Part shown: piece after piece, positions 11,902 through 24,185 of the stretch
How the letters are laid out: every line of letters starts with the position of its first letter
Numbering within the stretch: the first letter of the stretch is position 1
From: Linnemannia elongata
Taxonomy: Eukaryota > Mortierellomycota > Mortierellomycetes > Mortierellales > Mortierellaceae
NCBI GenBank assembly: GCA_036320915.1
Contig: JAXBDG010000022.1
Span: forward strand, 124,001 to 188,000
Reading direction: 5' to 3'
DNA length: 64,000 nt
The notes under the pieces: generated by a model
What the model was told of the DNA's origin: nothing
What the model saw: the letters and a program-made list of their open reading frames with translations, nothing else
Database searches by the model: none
Position numbers and translations under genes: made by a program

Positions 11902-14900
11902 GTGTATGTGCGTGTTGTTGAGGTTGAGGTTGTTGGCTTTATCGTCGGTAATGGACTGAGGACTCTATGTTGCAGAAAAGTCGTCGTCGTCGTAATCGTC
12001 GTCGTAATCGTAGTTGCGATCGTAGTGGCAATCGTGGTGGAGGGGGTCGCTTGGACGGTGAGTGACGTTTGGCTGGTTAGCTCCTTGCTTAGAGTAGTTC
12101 GATGCGGGTAGCATTCATGGTACGTCTAGGGTGGTAATAGGAAGGAAAGGACAGGATCGTATGCGATCGTCGGCGACAATTACAAATGAGGAAGAGGATC
12201 TATAAGGAAGGTGCTGATGAGAGGGAGAGAAAGAGAGAGACCGGGTTGGGGATGGAATGAGTCGTATTTGGAATGTTAGGTTTTTCTTTGTGATGCTGGT
12301 ATGCTTTTTGCCAGGTGACAGGTGTTGACAACAGAGGGGCGTACTGTCGTTGTTTGTTACTAGGGAGAAAAGGGCGGTTGTTGCCTGTTGGTTGTTGTTT
12401 GTTGTTTTTTGATTGGTATCCGGAGACATAAACTGACTCTTCACTTCTTTTTCTGTAATTTTCCCGTGTATATTTTGTTTTGTGTCGATAGAAAAGGCGT
12501 ACGAGTACAAGTGACAGTGGAAAGAGGATGAGTGAGGAGGAAGGAGGGAGGAAGGGGGGTTGTTGACACTTGTTGGAACGAAAGGTAGTGGGACGATAGG
12601 ACCGCAGAGAAATAACGATTGAGTATATAAAAAACTGAAAGGGGGTTTTGCAGGTTTGCAAAAACTCTCCCACTCTCTCAACTCTGACTGAGTGAGTGTG
12701 TCAGGTCAGAACAGCAGGGAAGGGACGGATGAGAGTGAAAGGGAAGAGGGAAAAAGGAAAAAAGGAAGGGACAGAAGGGGACAGACAGACAGACAGACGG
12801 ACAGACAGACAGGAGGAGAGGGGTGTTTGGGTTGTTGTATGTTGTTGCCTCTCATACTCTTTCTTTGCTCAGATGCACCACCCGCGCTCACTCTCTTCTC
12901 CCACCCTCCCCTCTGTTCGGACATACAACACAACACACACAGAGAGGAGGCGAGAAGCAAAAGTTAGCCTGTCTGCCAGCCAACCAACCACTCAGAGGTC
13001 AGCAGTGTGTGAGTTGTTGCAAAATAAAATAAAATAAAATAAAAAAAGAGCTCGCTTTGAAAGCGGGGACAGAAGTGTCTTAACGAGAACGATCGAGAGA
13101 TTAGCCTGATGGGTGGTGATGTTGCCGTTGGTGTTGGTGTTGACGATGAAAGTGGGAGGAGGGAGTGGGTGTGTCAGCCTGTCAGTCTAATGCTTCTCCA
13201 CTGATAGGACTAATTACAAACAAACAACAGCAACAGAAAAAAAAAAACAATAATAATAAAAAGCGACGAGAGTGCTGTCCTTCGAGAGCCCTCTTTTTTG
13301 TTGTGTTGCTGTTGTTGTTGCTGTTGTTGTTGTGATGCGCCAGTAGGCTCAAATCGCCTCATGTACTTGTCACTGGTTAGATCGCCCATTCAAAGGAAGG
13401 ATTGATGACAGTAGAAACGACCTTGAAAGTGGTGGCAACAAGAGTGATTGCGCTCTTGAACCAAATAAAAAATAAAAAATAGAAGGCAACGACGATTGGT
13501 TGAGAGTGGTGATGTCCCCCTGAAGGCGATAATAACGAGCAAGGAAAAGGTGAGTGAGAGATGTGATGGAGTGTAAGGGCGACTTACGAAAAGTGTGATC
13601 GGTGGCAGGACGATGGCGTTAAGGACAAAGGGCGATGATAGAAGGGGAAGGATGGGTGGCGGGATAGCGATTGGGAATGGGAGTGAGGATGATGTGATTG
13701 AAGTGAAGAGTGAGGGATGAAGATGGAGTGGACGATGGATGAGAAAGCGGAGAAAAAAAGAGAAGAAGAGGAGAAAGAGAGGAAGAGGGTAAAAAAGAGA
13801 GTGCGAAGAAAGGACGAGGAATGGAATGAGAAGGGAAAGAAAGCAACGTGCGATCGATCGTGGGAGTAGTGAAGAGGTAAAGAGTGAAAAGTAGAAGAGT
13901 GAAGTAAGTGAGAGAGAAGAGTCTCAATTTTACAGGCAAGAAAACTCCGTGTAAGTGTGTCCGCGGACACTATGGTGCGCTGGCAGGCTGTCTCACTCTC
14001 TCTCGTTCTCTCTTTTCCAGTGTCATAATATCGCACAAGTGTCAATCAAACAAGCTCAATTCTTGAATCTCTCAATCAAGCTCTTCTTTTTCATGTCATC
14101 TCAAGCACCAAAAAGCATGCATTGGATTGGAAACAAAGCCTGAGTGCATGTATGCGACAATGTTCGACTGTATGGAAATAGTGGTGTGTATTTGTGCTCT
14201 CGTCTTCTTCTCATCCCTCTCATTTTGTTGATTGCTTTGTCTTCAGCCTAAACTTTGGCTTAGGCTCAGAGTCTAGTAGCCTGTTTGTTGGCATGGCAAG
14301 ATGGCCCACCCCCTTCACCCTTTGCCTCCATCACACTATTCCATGATGAATCTCTCACCCGCACAAAGTATGGTCCGGTTGGAGGGTCATACACATCATA
14401 TATCGGATATTGCGTGCATGGCAACCACACTTCACTGCAACTGATTTTCATGCTGTGCAACATCCTATCTTCTAGACCCTGTCTCTAAAAACACCTACCT
14501 TATTAACGCCACCAAGTTGGAACCTACTAGCTTCTTTGTTCCTTTTCTTTGCCTTTCACAAACACATCCTCATGGTAACATGAGACAGAGAAGACACCTC
14601 CTTATGTATTTGACTCCAGCTTGCTATTCCTGTTGATATCCCCTCAGTTTGCATCTTCGCCATTGTCTTTTGGATAGACTTTCTCTTAGGACACCATTAG
14701 AAGTGAAAACAATGAACGATATGGACCCTTCTCCAAACAATAGTGGAGCACTCACCATTCCTGCTCCTGCTCCTGATTATTATTTCCAGCGAACAAGGAT
14801 AACTCCATGTCTTTCTTTTTGTCGATGACGATGATGATATTCTATCCTTGGATTGGTTTAGAGGAGTAAGCAAAGGAGGAAGAAAAGAAGGACGATGACC

Positions 14901-15318
14901 AAAAGTTGGCTGAATCGTTTTCTTTTCCACGTGACGAATATCAAATGGATGTCCGCACGGCCTGAAATCCGCCCGACCGCCGACCTGTCCGCTCTGACTC
15001 TGTCTGTCCTGGCCCTGGCTTTTTTTTTTTTTTTTTTTTTTTTTTTTTGTTCCCTTTGTTCTGCGCCAAGCAAGTGAGAGTGAGAGAGAACGTTGTGTTT
15101 TTCTTTTCTTTTACCTTTTTTTTTTTTTTTATTTCTTCCTTCCTGTTCCTTTTAGCCTTTCTCTCTCCTCCTTCGATCACTGCAACTACCACTTCCCTTT
15201 TCCAACTTCACAACCTCACCTTTCTTTTGTTACTCACTCACGCACTCACTCACGCACTCACTCACACCCCCACTCACACAGATCAATCAAGTCCACACAA
15301 GCAGAGCAGCAAGCAACC
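11902..15318. promoter_or_regulatory. 3.4-kb gene-free divergent upstream region (SET3-like / DnaJ)
   Basis: No coding region is supported here. The left part is purine-rich on + (12190-12810 and 13540-13930), matching a pyrimidine-rich leader for the minus-strand SET3-like gene. The right part is pyrimidine-rich on + (15020-15280), leading into the DnaJ gene. Simple repeats include GACA units near 12780-12812, AAAAT units at 13021-13047, a run of T around 15020-15048, and ACTC units at about 15230-15281. Upstream introns or 5' exons of either gene could lie here but are not visible. Confidence 0.5.
12778..12812. repeat. (GACA)n microsatellite
   Basis: About eight GACA units with one interruption (GACG), inside the purine-rich upstream region of the SET3-like gene. 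Confidence 0.85.
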
Positions 15319-17196
15319 ATGGGTCCAACGATCATCCAGTCCAGGAAGCCTGAGTACTTAACGGCAGAGTGCATATCCTGCAACACCCCCGTCGAGTTCC
15401 TCATGCCCAAAACAACGGGCGAGGTCATCTACATCGAGTGCTACCAGTGCAAGCAAGTCCTCTCCATCGACATTCAATACCCCCAGAAGGGCGCCACCGC
15501 TTCCTCTACCTCCTCGTCTTCCACAAACAACTCATCGTCCAAGCCCAACTCATCCAATACAAAGAAGGACGCTCCCGCCTCCAAACCCAGAAAGACCGGC
15601 ACCGGCACAGGTATTATTTTCTCTTTCCCACTTACGTTCAAATGCAAGGTATACTTGAACAATTGAGCGAAAGGGAAAACTAATAGCTTTTGGTCACCTC
15701 TTGTCATTGTTTCTTTGCTGACTCGGTCATAGATGCAAACCCCCTGGAGACGGAATTGTACGATATTCTGGGAGTGTCACCCACCGCCACCGCTTCAGAG
15801 ATCAAAAAGAGCTACAGGACACTTGCCCTGCAGAACCATCCCGACAAGAACCCTGACCCTGAGGCGCACACTAGGGTAAGGCTAAAAAGTTTTCACTAGA
15901 GCATATCAACGCTTTTGCAGTTGTTATCGTACTCATGTTTAGACAACATTACTCATTGTTATCACTTTTACACTTCTTTCACCATGCCAACAACAGTTTC
16001 AAAAGATTTCAGAGGCATACCAGATTCTGTCGGAACCACAGTTGCGCTCCAACTACAACATGTATGGACAGAACAAGGATGTGTCTCCAGAGGGCGGCTT
16101 TGGTAAGTGTCCTTTTTTCTCATACTCGACAACTCTCTCTTGAGGCCTCATGACGATTAAATTTACTCTATTTTGAAAGATGAATTCCTACTCTAACTAC
16201 CTATGCATATGGCTATATATCATCTGAATAGTCAACCCGGAGTCATTCTTTAAAAAGCAGTTCGGAGGCGACCGATTTGTCGACATCATTGGGGAACTCT
16301 CGATCGGACGTGACATGCAGGATGCCCTCAACGAGAACGGCGAAGAAGAAGACGCCAACCTGACACCCGAAGAGAAGGCTAAGCGGGACTCAGCTGTCAA
16401 CGAGGTCAAGGACAAGGCCAGGGAGGAGGCTCGCACAGCTCGCGTTGACATGCTGGTCAAGAATTTGACTCACAAGCTCAGCATTTACACTGACGGACCT
16501 TGCGACTACAATGCGGCCAAGGCCTATCAGGAGATGATTCGTCTGGAGGCCGAGGATTTGAAGGTGGAGAACTACGGAGTCGAGTTGCTGCATGCCATTG
16601 GATTCACTTATACCTTGAAGGCGAAGCAATACCTTGGTAAGAACGAGATGTTGGGTCTCGGAAGCTGGTTCCATGGTGTCCGCGAGAAGGGTCATATCTT
16701 GTCTGAGACTGTCTCGACCCTCCGTGCTGCCATGGATCTCCAACAGAGCTTTACGCAGCTCCAGGAGGCCGAGAAGGTTGAGATGGACGATGCTGCCAAG
16801 AAGGTTCTTGAAGAGGCTGCTGCCTCCAAGGGAATCCGTGCCCTTTGGAAGGGATCCAAGCTCGAGGTTGAAGGTAAGAAAAGGAGGATACGAGGAGGCT
16901 GTGAACAAACAAAAAAAAGAAAGAAAAAAATCATCCAGGGACGACGAGAACAAAAAGCATGTGATCGATGGAATGATGTTGACCCTTACTCACACTTTTT
17001 TATTCTGTTCATCAATGCGCATTTATGTTGTAAAGGTGTCCTTCGTGAGGTGTGCGACAAGTGCTTGAGTGACCCAAGTGTGCCCAAGGCTACGCTGTTG
17101 AAGCGTGCAAGTGCGCTCAAGATTGTCGGTGCTGTCTTTGAAGGAGTCAAGCCAGACAACGTTGACACTCAGCCCGCTGACAAGAAGAGCCAATGA
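15319..17196 (+). CDS. DnaJ-X type J-domain co-chaperone with N-terminal CxxC pair
   Basis: Class C Hsp40 of the Caj1/Djp1 kind: a J domain stimulating Hsp70 ATPase followed by a DnaJ-X domain. Exons 15319-15610, 15733-15875, 15997-16102, 16232-16873 and 17036-17196 give 447 residues. The J domain starts near residue 102 ([20 protein letters not shown]), carries HPD at 133-135, and continues through [20 protein letters not shown]. After a short G/F-poor link comes [20 protein letters not shown], typical of the family, and a long helical C-terminal half rich in Lys/Glu. Unusually, the J domain is not N-terminal: about 97 residues precede it, with C18-x2-C21 and C41-x2-C44 (a possible zinc ribbon) and a Ser/Asn-rich linker. 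ATG 15319 follows gcaacc and opens this module. Cytosolic role is inferred; no membrane segment is seen. Confidence 0.9.
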
Positions 17197-17988
17197 GAGT
17201 AGGACATAGACTGACTGCCAGTTGAACTAAGTAGAGCTGTTGTAGGATTGTGAATTGTGAAGTGGCTCCTGTGACCATGTCGCATGCCTCTCCCTCACTC
17301 TCTCTCTGTCTCTCTCTCGTTAGTTCTGTTAGGTCTGTTCCAAATTCATCACCCCTTTAGAACAAACACGTCTTTCGATTCATCCAAATAATCTCTGTTA
17401 AAAAGTAGAAAACTTCGAGCCCATTTGTCCGTCTGCAAAATCAATTGTTATGTTATTTTTTTGTTTTTGTTTTTTTTCCTGGTCAGGCAGTCCAAAGAGG
17501 TGCAGTCAACAGCATTGAGCACAGTGGTGATGGTATTCGCCACATGGCACCATGCTGCTCTCTACTTTGTTGTTTGTATCCTTTTTCAATAGATGTGATC
17601 TGTAATTGACAATTGAATGTGTTTTCTACTTTTTCCTTTTCATTTTTTTATTTCTTGAGAATCCCCTTCTTCTCGTGGATGGATCTTTCCTTTCTCTTTT
17701 TCCCTTCTTCCCTCTTTCTGTTCCTCCCCTCTCTTTCTTTTTATATTTTATTTACCCACCCACGCCCCTTCGCCTTTCATTGTCAGTCCCTTCCCTTGTC
17801 TCTCCTCTTCCTCCTCTCCTCCTCCCCCTCCTCCTCCTCCTCCACCTCCCTCCCTCCCTTCCTTGCCTTTTTTTCCACCCCAAACTCCTCTTCCTCTTAC
17901 CATCTCCCCTCCACACCCTCACACTCTTTCATTACCTCCCCCACCTTCTCCACTTTCTCCACACCACCACTACCACTACCCCTTCCTG
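17197..17988. promoter_or_regulatory. Intergenic leader before folliculin, strongly pyrimidine-rich
   Basis: Nothing coding is seen. From 17625 to 17985 the + strand is almost continuous C/T, with CTC and CCT runs, ending 4 bp before the folliculin ATG. This probably forms promoter and 5' untranslated leader. Confidence 0.5.
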
Positions 17989-20900
17989 ATGAATGCGCTG
18001 ATTGCACTGGCAGTGTGGTGCCAGCCCCACGGACCAGTCACGATCCTCACGACCCAGCACAGACGACCGCTCTCCTCCCGCATCACCACCACCTCTCCTG
18101 GCAAGGACACCACGACCACAACGACCTCTGAAAAGAACAATAACGACTGCAACTCGACTAGTAATAACACCACCAAGGCAGACACCATCACCAACCATAC
18201 TCATCATCTTCATACCCCAAGTCTTGTAGTGGACCCCTCAGCCCACTCCTCAGACGACCTTCCTTCCCTATTATTACCCAACAGCAATAACAACAATAAT
18301 ATTGGTCAGAGCAATACAAACCATAGCAGCAGTAACGGCGGGTCTTCGTCCACCTCCACCTCCACCTCAAACTCATCGCTCGATGCCACCGCAGTCGCAC
18401 CCTCAACGACAACAACAACTACTGCAACAGGGACACTAGAACAGAAAAGGTTTAGGCGCTCTCTCAACCAACCGTCGAACCCTGCAACCCTTAGTCCAGG
18501 TGGTGGTGGTGTCAATGGCAATGGAAGCGGCAATGGCAGCGGTAGCAGCAATGGTAGCAGCAATGGTAATAGTGGCAACAGCAGCCGATCGACCGGCCCC
18601 TCCTCTTCATCCAGTCACCCCATGTCCCCCTCGACAAATACCTCTTCCTGCGAGTGTCAGTTCAGTATTCCCAGTGGCGAAAAGTCCCTTCACTCTGTCG
18701 ATCCCGCCAACAGCGAGCTTTCGTACATTAGTCAACCCGTCCCAGTCGACACCAGTCTCTTTGCACCCATCCGAATCGCCTGCATCCGATCGTACGTCTC
18801 AACACCTTCTCGTCTTCTTTGTTTACTTGCCTGCTACCATGATATGGCACAAACACTTTGAAGCTTTTCCTCCTTGTCCGATAACAACCATTGAGGCTAA
18901 CAAACAGATCACCTAACGTACCTTGCTATCTATTTACCTTTCGTTCGCTCACATATGATACATCCCAATCTCTCTCTCTCTCTCTTCGCTGCTGCCGATG
19001 GGGGGGGGGGGGGACAGACTCAACTCGGAAACGTACTGCGGCCGGGAAGGCTCAGTGTTCTTTGGCGACGGCGTGAACGGCTATGTGCTCTCGTACATGT
19101 TTACAGTGTTTGACGCGCAGTCACGAGGGCACCGGGTCAAATACACCATCATGACCATGATGACTGACCGCGTATATCTCGTCGCCAGCATGGAGTACTT
19201 GATCAGGTATGATACCATCATCGATCGAGGGATGGACCAAGGAGCAATTGAACCGAAACCCCTTCCCCCCTCCCCTTCTCGCTCTCTTTTGGACCAAAGA
19301 GGATAATGCTGCATGATGCTGTTTGCCTCTTGGCAATGCTGTTTTTTTAACGCTTTCCTTCTCTCTTCGCTCTCTCTCTCTCTCTCTCTCTCTCTCGATT
19401 ACGTTGTTACTATTCCGTATCGCAATTTAGTCAGTTTCAGATCATCGCCTCCAATCTCCAGTCCATGGCCAACGCTCTCTGTCCCCAAGTCCAGTCGCCA
19501 GCACCTCGATCCATGTCATACTCTTCCTCAAGCCGTCGTGGAACCATCATGCCCGAGAGTAAGCCTCCTCTCTCCTTTCTCAATTGCATTTTGATCGAGT
19601 TGCTTATGCGGCTGTCAGTAGGATATCACGCTGATAAACGGATGACCTCTTATTAATATAATTACTATTGGCGCCTGTCTACTTTAGATGCACCAACAAA
19701 ACGAGGGAGACCATTGACAGATGTATTAGCCAAGCCCGACATCTTTGTTCAATTGCATGCAGCCTTTGTGTCCGTGCTAAGTCACTGTAGCCAGCGCCTC
19801 ACAGAACGGCACATCCACGGACGACCTCATGTAAGCCTCTCTCGGCTCGCTCAATAGTCCCCATGCTGCAGCGCTACCTAGATCTCTCTTTGCCAACATA
19901 TATATGCTAACGTAATTGACACTCCTTGTGACATTCCAATTGATCGGCATAGAACGAGTGTACATTACTGGAGCAGAATCAGGCGTGGGAAGTAGGAGAG
20001 AATGGCGATGGCAAGAACGAAGCACAGACCATCGAGTCTCTGCGGGAACTGCGGCGTGTCCTCGGAAGAAGGCGATTCAATCGCCTAATCTGGAACAGTC
20101 TTGTGGGGAACCAAGTCATTATTCGAGGAGAGGAGTCAAAAATAGTTCGCGAAGTCATCAAGTCGCTAGAGGTAAGAAGCATCTAGATGACTTCTTCAAG
20201 ATTACGATGCGATTATCGGAGCTGTGACACCTTACCTATCACAGAAAGACGGTTTGACTAACGACTTGTTCGATATGATATGTATCAACCCCATGTAGGA
20301 CATTCTGCCAAGGGACTGCTGTACAATTATCATGGATGGATCGAGCTACGAGCCAAGTTACGCGTGTAATATTCTCGGACTGGATCGCTCCATCCCAATA
20401 CCACCGGACATGGACCCACAGGATTTCATTTTACTGGATATCTGCACCGAATCTCTTACCCAGCCTATTCCGACGCCTCCTACCTCACTACCGGCAGATC
20501 ACAGAAAGAGTCAATCGGACCCTCATACCCATATTTATCAGGCGGACTGGTCGACTACTACTCTGGTAGCGGATCTGAAGGAAATGGCGACTGCGCTGGA
20601 AAAGATCCCGGTGGATACTAAGGGTCAGAATGGACAACAGATAGTGGAGAGTTCTCCTCGCCCTCCAAATTCTTCTCCTGGCCTATTGTATTCACCTGGT
20701 GGAGGATTCCAGGCACAGCGAAGACAGTACCTGCTACAGGCCGGTGAAGAACCACCCGAGGCATTGGACATGCTGGAGAGAGAGACGCTTGTCAGGGATG
20801 TTGTTGCAACAGGACAAGGACAGGGACAAGTACAGACGGCATTGCCTGGAGGTCGTGCATCCCCTTCACAGAGGCAATCGCATCCTTTATATATCGAAAC

Positions 20901-21218
20901 CGTCAACGACATTCTTGACTTCAGGATGCCTCGTCTCATCGAAGCCAAGCGCCTCGCCATCCTTCGCGAGGAATGGATCAGGTACATTCTCGTCCTTTAC
21001 TTGGTGTGAGAGTTCTTTGAGTTGCCAGTGTTCGTTCACTAAATATTTTTTTATCGTTTTGGACTAATAGCAAAGCACGCCAGTTTCATAACTTGTACAA
21101 GTCGGGATTTACATCGGACGAGACGGTGGTTCATCGATTCTTGCAGTCGATGGGCGTAGACCAGCGTGACCTCAAGATTCTCCGTTTCTTTACCCGCTGT
21201 GCCCGAAAGATCCTCTAG
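17989..21218 (+). CDS. FLCN: Folliculin / Lst7-like protein
   Basis: Folliculin (yeast Lst7, partner of FNIP/Lst4) is a DENN-fold GTPase-activating protein for RagC-type GTPases in amino-acid signalling to TORC1 at the vacuole or lysosome. Seven exons (17989-18791, 19018-19206, 19431-19558, 19688-19830, 19953-20171, 20299-20981, 21071-21218) join in frame to 770 residues. Family marks are the N-terminus MNALIALAVWCQPHGP, then SVFFGDGVNGYVLSYMFTV and IMTMMTDRVYLVASMEYLI, the DENN-like QLHAAFVSVLSHCSQRLTER, the segment LRELRRVLGRRRFNRLIWN followed by SLVGNQVIIRG, and the C-terminal FLQSMGVDQRDLKILRFFTR. Residues about 30-220 are a Thr/Asn/Ser/Gly-rich insert of low complexity that lengthens it over the human protein. 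The ATG at 17989 was chosen for the conserved MNAL start; the open frame upstream is only CT repeat. SEH1, another TORC1-pathway gene, follows on the same strand. Confidence 0.92.
19368..19396. repeat. (CT)n microsatellite in folliculin intron 2
   Basis: Uninterrupted CT dinucleotides about 35 bp before the acceptor of intron 2; may serve as its polypyrimidine tract. Confidence 0.8.
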
Positions 21219-21347
21219 TCTTTGATATAAACATAATCTTGTGTCCCTCCCTCCTTTTGATTAATTTGCGCAGTATATATGTATGCATGCATGCATGCAA
21301 GCATTGGAGAGATACATAGATGAGGAGATTGAGAAAGATGGTGGACG

Positions 21348-21392
<45 letters not shown>

Positions 21393-22026
21393 TTCCAATT
21401 TGCATTGCATGTTTACATTTGTGAGCTTGGTTGATATAACATAAGTAAGAGGGGTGAGATGTAGCCGAGAAGACGAGGCGTTCCTTCTATTGTTTAAAAG
21501 GACACCAGATTGAACGGAAATCTTCTTCTTGCGACTACCGATCTGCAGACTCCAAAGGGATCAATAACACATCCCCCTAGACATACGTATCAGTTTCGCG
21601 TCGAAAGTTGAAGATTTTCCTCACGGCTGCGTGACGGGTTCGGATTTTGTAGTCGGGCAAGAGCGGACTGGAATGTGGATGGAGTTTTTAGTATTTTGAT
21701 AATAAATTCGGAGTTGAGGCTCATGGGGGTGAACGATGAGATACTGAAATGAAGATTTGGGAGGTTAATACACTGCGATAGAAGAGTGCAATTGAGAAGT
21801 AGGATTTCGCAGTCCCGCCCTCTTTAAACCCTCTTCACGCCTTTTGGTGGCCAACAGACCCTTCTCTTCGACAATTCCATCCCACCGCCTTGTCCAGGAC
21901 CCAGGAACAAAAAACCTACGCGCGACAAAGGAAGAACTAAGCAGCAGAGCTAGTACAGGACACTAAGAGACGCACACGCAGAACACCACCCATACCAGAC
22001 GAGAAAAAAAAAAAAAAAAAGGCGAC
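21219..22026. other. Intergenic, folliculin to SEH1
   Basis: No gene seen. Holds a 43-bp A tract (21348-21390), a GCAT repeat near 21285-21300, and a pyrimidine-to-A-rich leader ending in an A run (22003-22020) just before the SEH1 ATG. Folliculin 3' and SEH1 5' signals are presumed here. Confidence 0.5.
21348..21390. repeat. Poly(A) tract, about 43 bp
   Basis: Uninterrupted A run about 130 bp after the folliculin stop. No target-site duplication or retroposed gene was recognised next to it. Confidence 0.85.
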
Positions 22027-23529
22027 ATGAATCAGGTCACCAAGTTTGACGGAACCCATGAGGATCTCATCCACGACGTTGCTTTCAACTACTATGGCAA
22101 CCGCCTCGGTAAAGCCACCTTTTTTGCTAAGGAAGGAGCAATAGCGTGGAAGGATAGCAACAAGAGGAAACGCTAACACGCTTTTGTTTTCTGTCTGTGG
22201 TGGATTGTGATGGAATTACAGCGACGTGCTCATCGGACCAGAAGATCAAGATCTGGGACTATAACGAAGGGGAGGGTATTTGGGAGTCCAACATTTCCTT
22301 CAAGGCAAGTGCACTTCAACCATTTTAACACCTTTCACCCTATTCGGGTTCAAGGAAAGTAAACTGGCAGTTATTCTCATTCTCACATTTATTTACCTTT
22401 TTTTTCACACTTTTTCTAATAGGCACACTCGTGCGCGGTATTAAAGACATCGTGGGCGCACCCAGAATACGGCCAAGTCCTGGCATCGTGTTCCTTTGAC
22501 CGCAGTGTTATTGTCTGGGAGGAGAGTTACCACGGTAAACAACAATTGCTGGACACGGATATTAGTTTGTCTCAACTGTGAGAAGTGCCTGACTAACCTA
22601 GACGAATGTGTTTTTATCTTCTTATTTAGACGCGGTGAAGAAGTGGACGCCGGTTGCGACGTTGAGAGATGGCAATGGAACTGTACAGGATGTTGAGTTT
22701 GCACCCAACCACTTGGGTCTTCGTCTGGTAAGAGGAAACACTTGACCACTTGTCGCTTTTGATTTGTGGAAGCTGAAATACGCAGCAATTAACGCCTTTT
22801 TTCTCCTGTCTCTCCTAAAGGCGATTGTGGCGGCGGACGGATTGGTCAAGATTTACGAGGCGATGGATGTGACAAGTTTGGCACACTGGACCATGATCGA
22901 CTCATTTCCCGTCGGAGAAGGCCCCAGCAAGGACGAAGAAGGCAACCACTGCCTCTCCTGGTCAACCTCGAAATTCACATCTCAGATGATGGTCGTCGGA
23001 TGTGCAAAGGACCATGTGGCCAAGATTTTCCGTCAGGACCACAACAACAAGTGGCAGGCCTGTGAGGTCCTCGGAGGACATGGTGGAGTGGTTCATGATG
23101 TGAGTTGGGCACCCAACATGGGCAGGAGTTATAATCTAATTGCGACGGCTTGTAAGGATGGACATGTGAGGATATTCAAGTTGACGGATGATAGCCAAGG
23201 AGGTGCTCTGACGGGAGGTTGGTCGAGAAAGATGTTTAACGTTACGTGCATTGCGGATTTTGCGGACCATAATGCGGAAGTGTGGAGGGTCGAATGGAAT
23301 GTCACGGGGACCATCTTGTCCTCCTCTGGCGACGACGGCAAAGTCCGTCTTTGGAAAGGTATGGCCTCACATCTTGCTATTTTGTTTCTTTGATTGCCAT
23401 ACTCTGTTCGATTTGCTCAATTCTAATGAACGACTTCTTTTTGTGATGATAATAGCAACGTACACGGGAGACTGGAAGTGCATGAGTGTTGTCTCTGCAG
23501 AGGAGGGGCCCAACGCCTTCCAGCGATAA
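22027..23529 (+). CDS. SEH1: WD40 nucleoporin SEH1
   Basis: Seh1 is a beta-propeller shared by the Nup84/Nup107 nuclear-pore subcomplex and the SEAC/GATOR2 complex that controls TORC1. Exons 22027-22108, 22222-22304, 22423-22534, 22630-22727, 22821-23358 and 23456-23529 give 328 residues, close to the usual length. Blocks seen are [121 protein letters not shown] and [20 protein letters not shown] followed by [10 protein letters not shown]. Intron 2 (22305-22422) has to be a GC-AG intron (GCAAGT...TAG) for FKAHSC to be formed; no GT donor keeps the frame. The other introns are GT-AG. The protein ends shortly after the last repeat. Confidence 0.95.
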
Positions 23530-24185
23530 ACTTGTTGTTGGAAGGAGAATGGCGCCTATTTTATAGATAGAATAAGAAGCACTAGCTAGTTGTGAAGTGC
23601 GGTTGGAACAATGAACGACTGAAAATATCAATACATAGACGTGGAGAATGCCCTTCCTGTCCCTTCCGAAGTCATGTCTACACATATCCTGGCTCACCCT
23701 TCCCTGTGTGCCAGTGTCAGTTGCCACCTGTTTGTTGGGTTCTTGTCCCCTCATCCAGATCCATACAAACAACAGAATAAGGTTGCTCCACACGGGCGAT
23801 GAAAATTAAAAAGCGTCTTCAATCCAGAGTGTGTCTGAGTGCGAGTGTAAAAAAAAAAGCCGTCCTCCCCCTTTGACCCATTCCACCGAGTCGCCTTTAA
23901 AAAAAAATCGCTTCCGGGCTCCGACAAAAAAAAAGGGGAACATCTTCTCTTTTGCATAGGCCTAGCACAGTACTCTGCAATTTTCAATTTTTATTCGTTC
24001 GATCCACACACACACGCTCACTTCTTTCTTGGTTCTTTTTCCTTTCCTCCCTCTCCTCCCTTTCTTCTGTTTCCTCTTTCTTTTCTTTCTTTCCTTACTT
24101 CTCTCTCTCCTCCTCTCCACTCTTCTCTCTCCACCCTCCCCACTCTCCTCACCCTCCACCCAACACACACCACACTTATACAAAG
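23530..24185. promoter_or_regulatory. Intergenic leader before aminomethyltransferase
   Basis: No gene seen. A-rich runs at 23850-23935 are followed by an almost pure C/T stretch at 24025-24170, ending at the GCV1 start. This is the same leader type as before other + strand genes. Confidence 0.5.

Noticed and set aside
12115..12681. Minus-strand open frame of 188 codons upstream of the SET3-like gene
   Set aside because: Low-complexity Ser/Phe/Pro from a purine-rich tract, no domain, overlapping frames equally open.
12778..12812. Regular repeats that might suggest a CRISPR-like array
   Set aside because: Tetranucleotide microsatellite without spacers, in a eukaryotic genome.
13584..14045. 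Ser/Phe/His-rich minus frame in the divergent upstream region
   Set aside because: Pyrimidine-tract artefact without domain or Met context.
17606..18131. Long Ser/Phe/Leu/Pro open frames overlapping the folliculin leader
   Set aside because: Produced by CT repeat composition; folliculin homology begins at the ATG at 17989.
21348..21390. Long A run as the tail of a retroposed gene
   Set aside because: No coding remnant or target-site duplication beside it.
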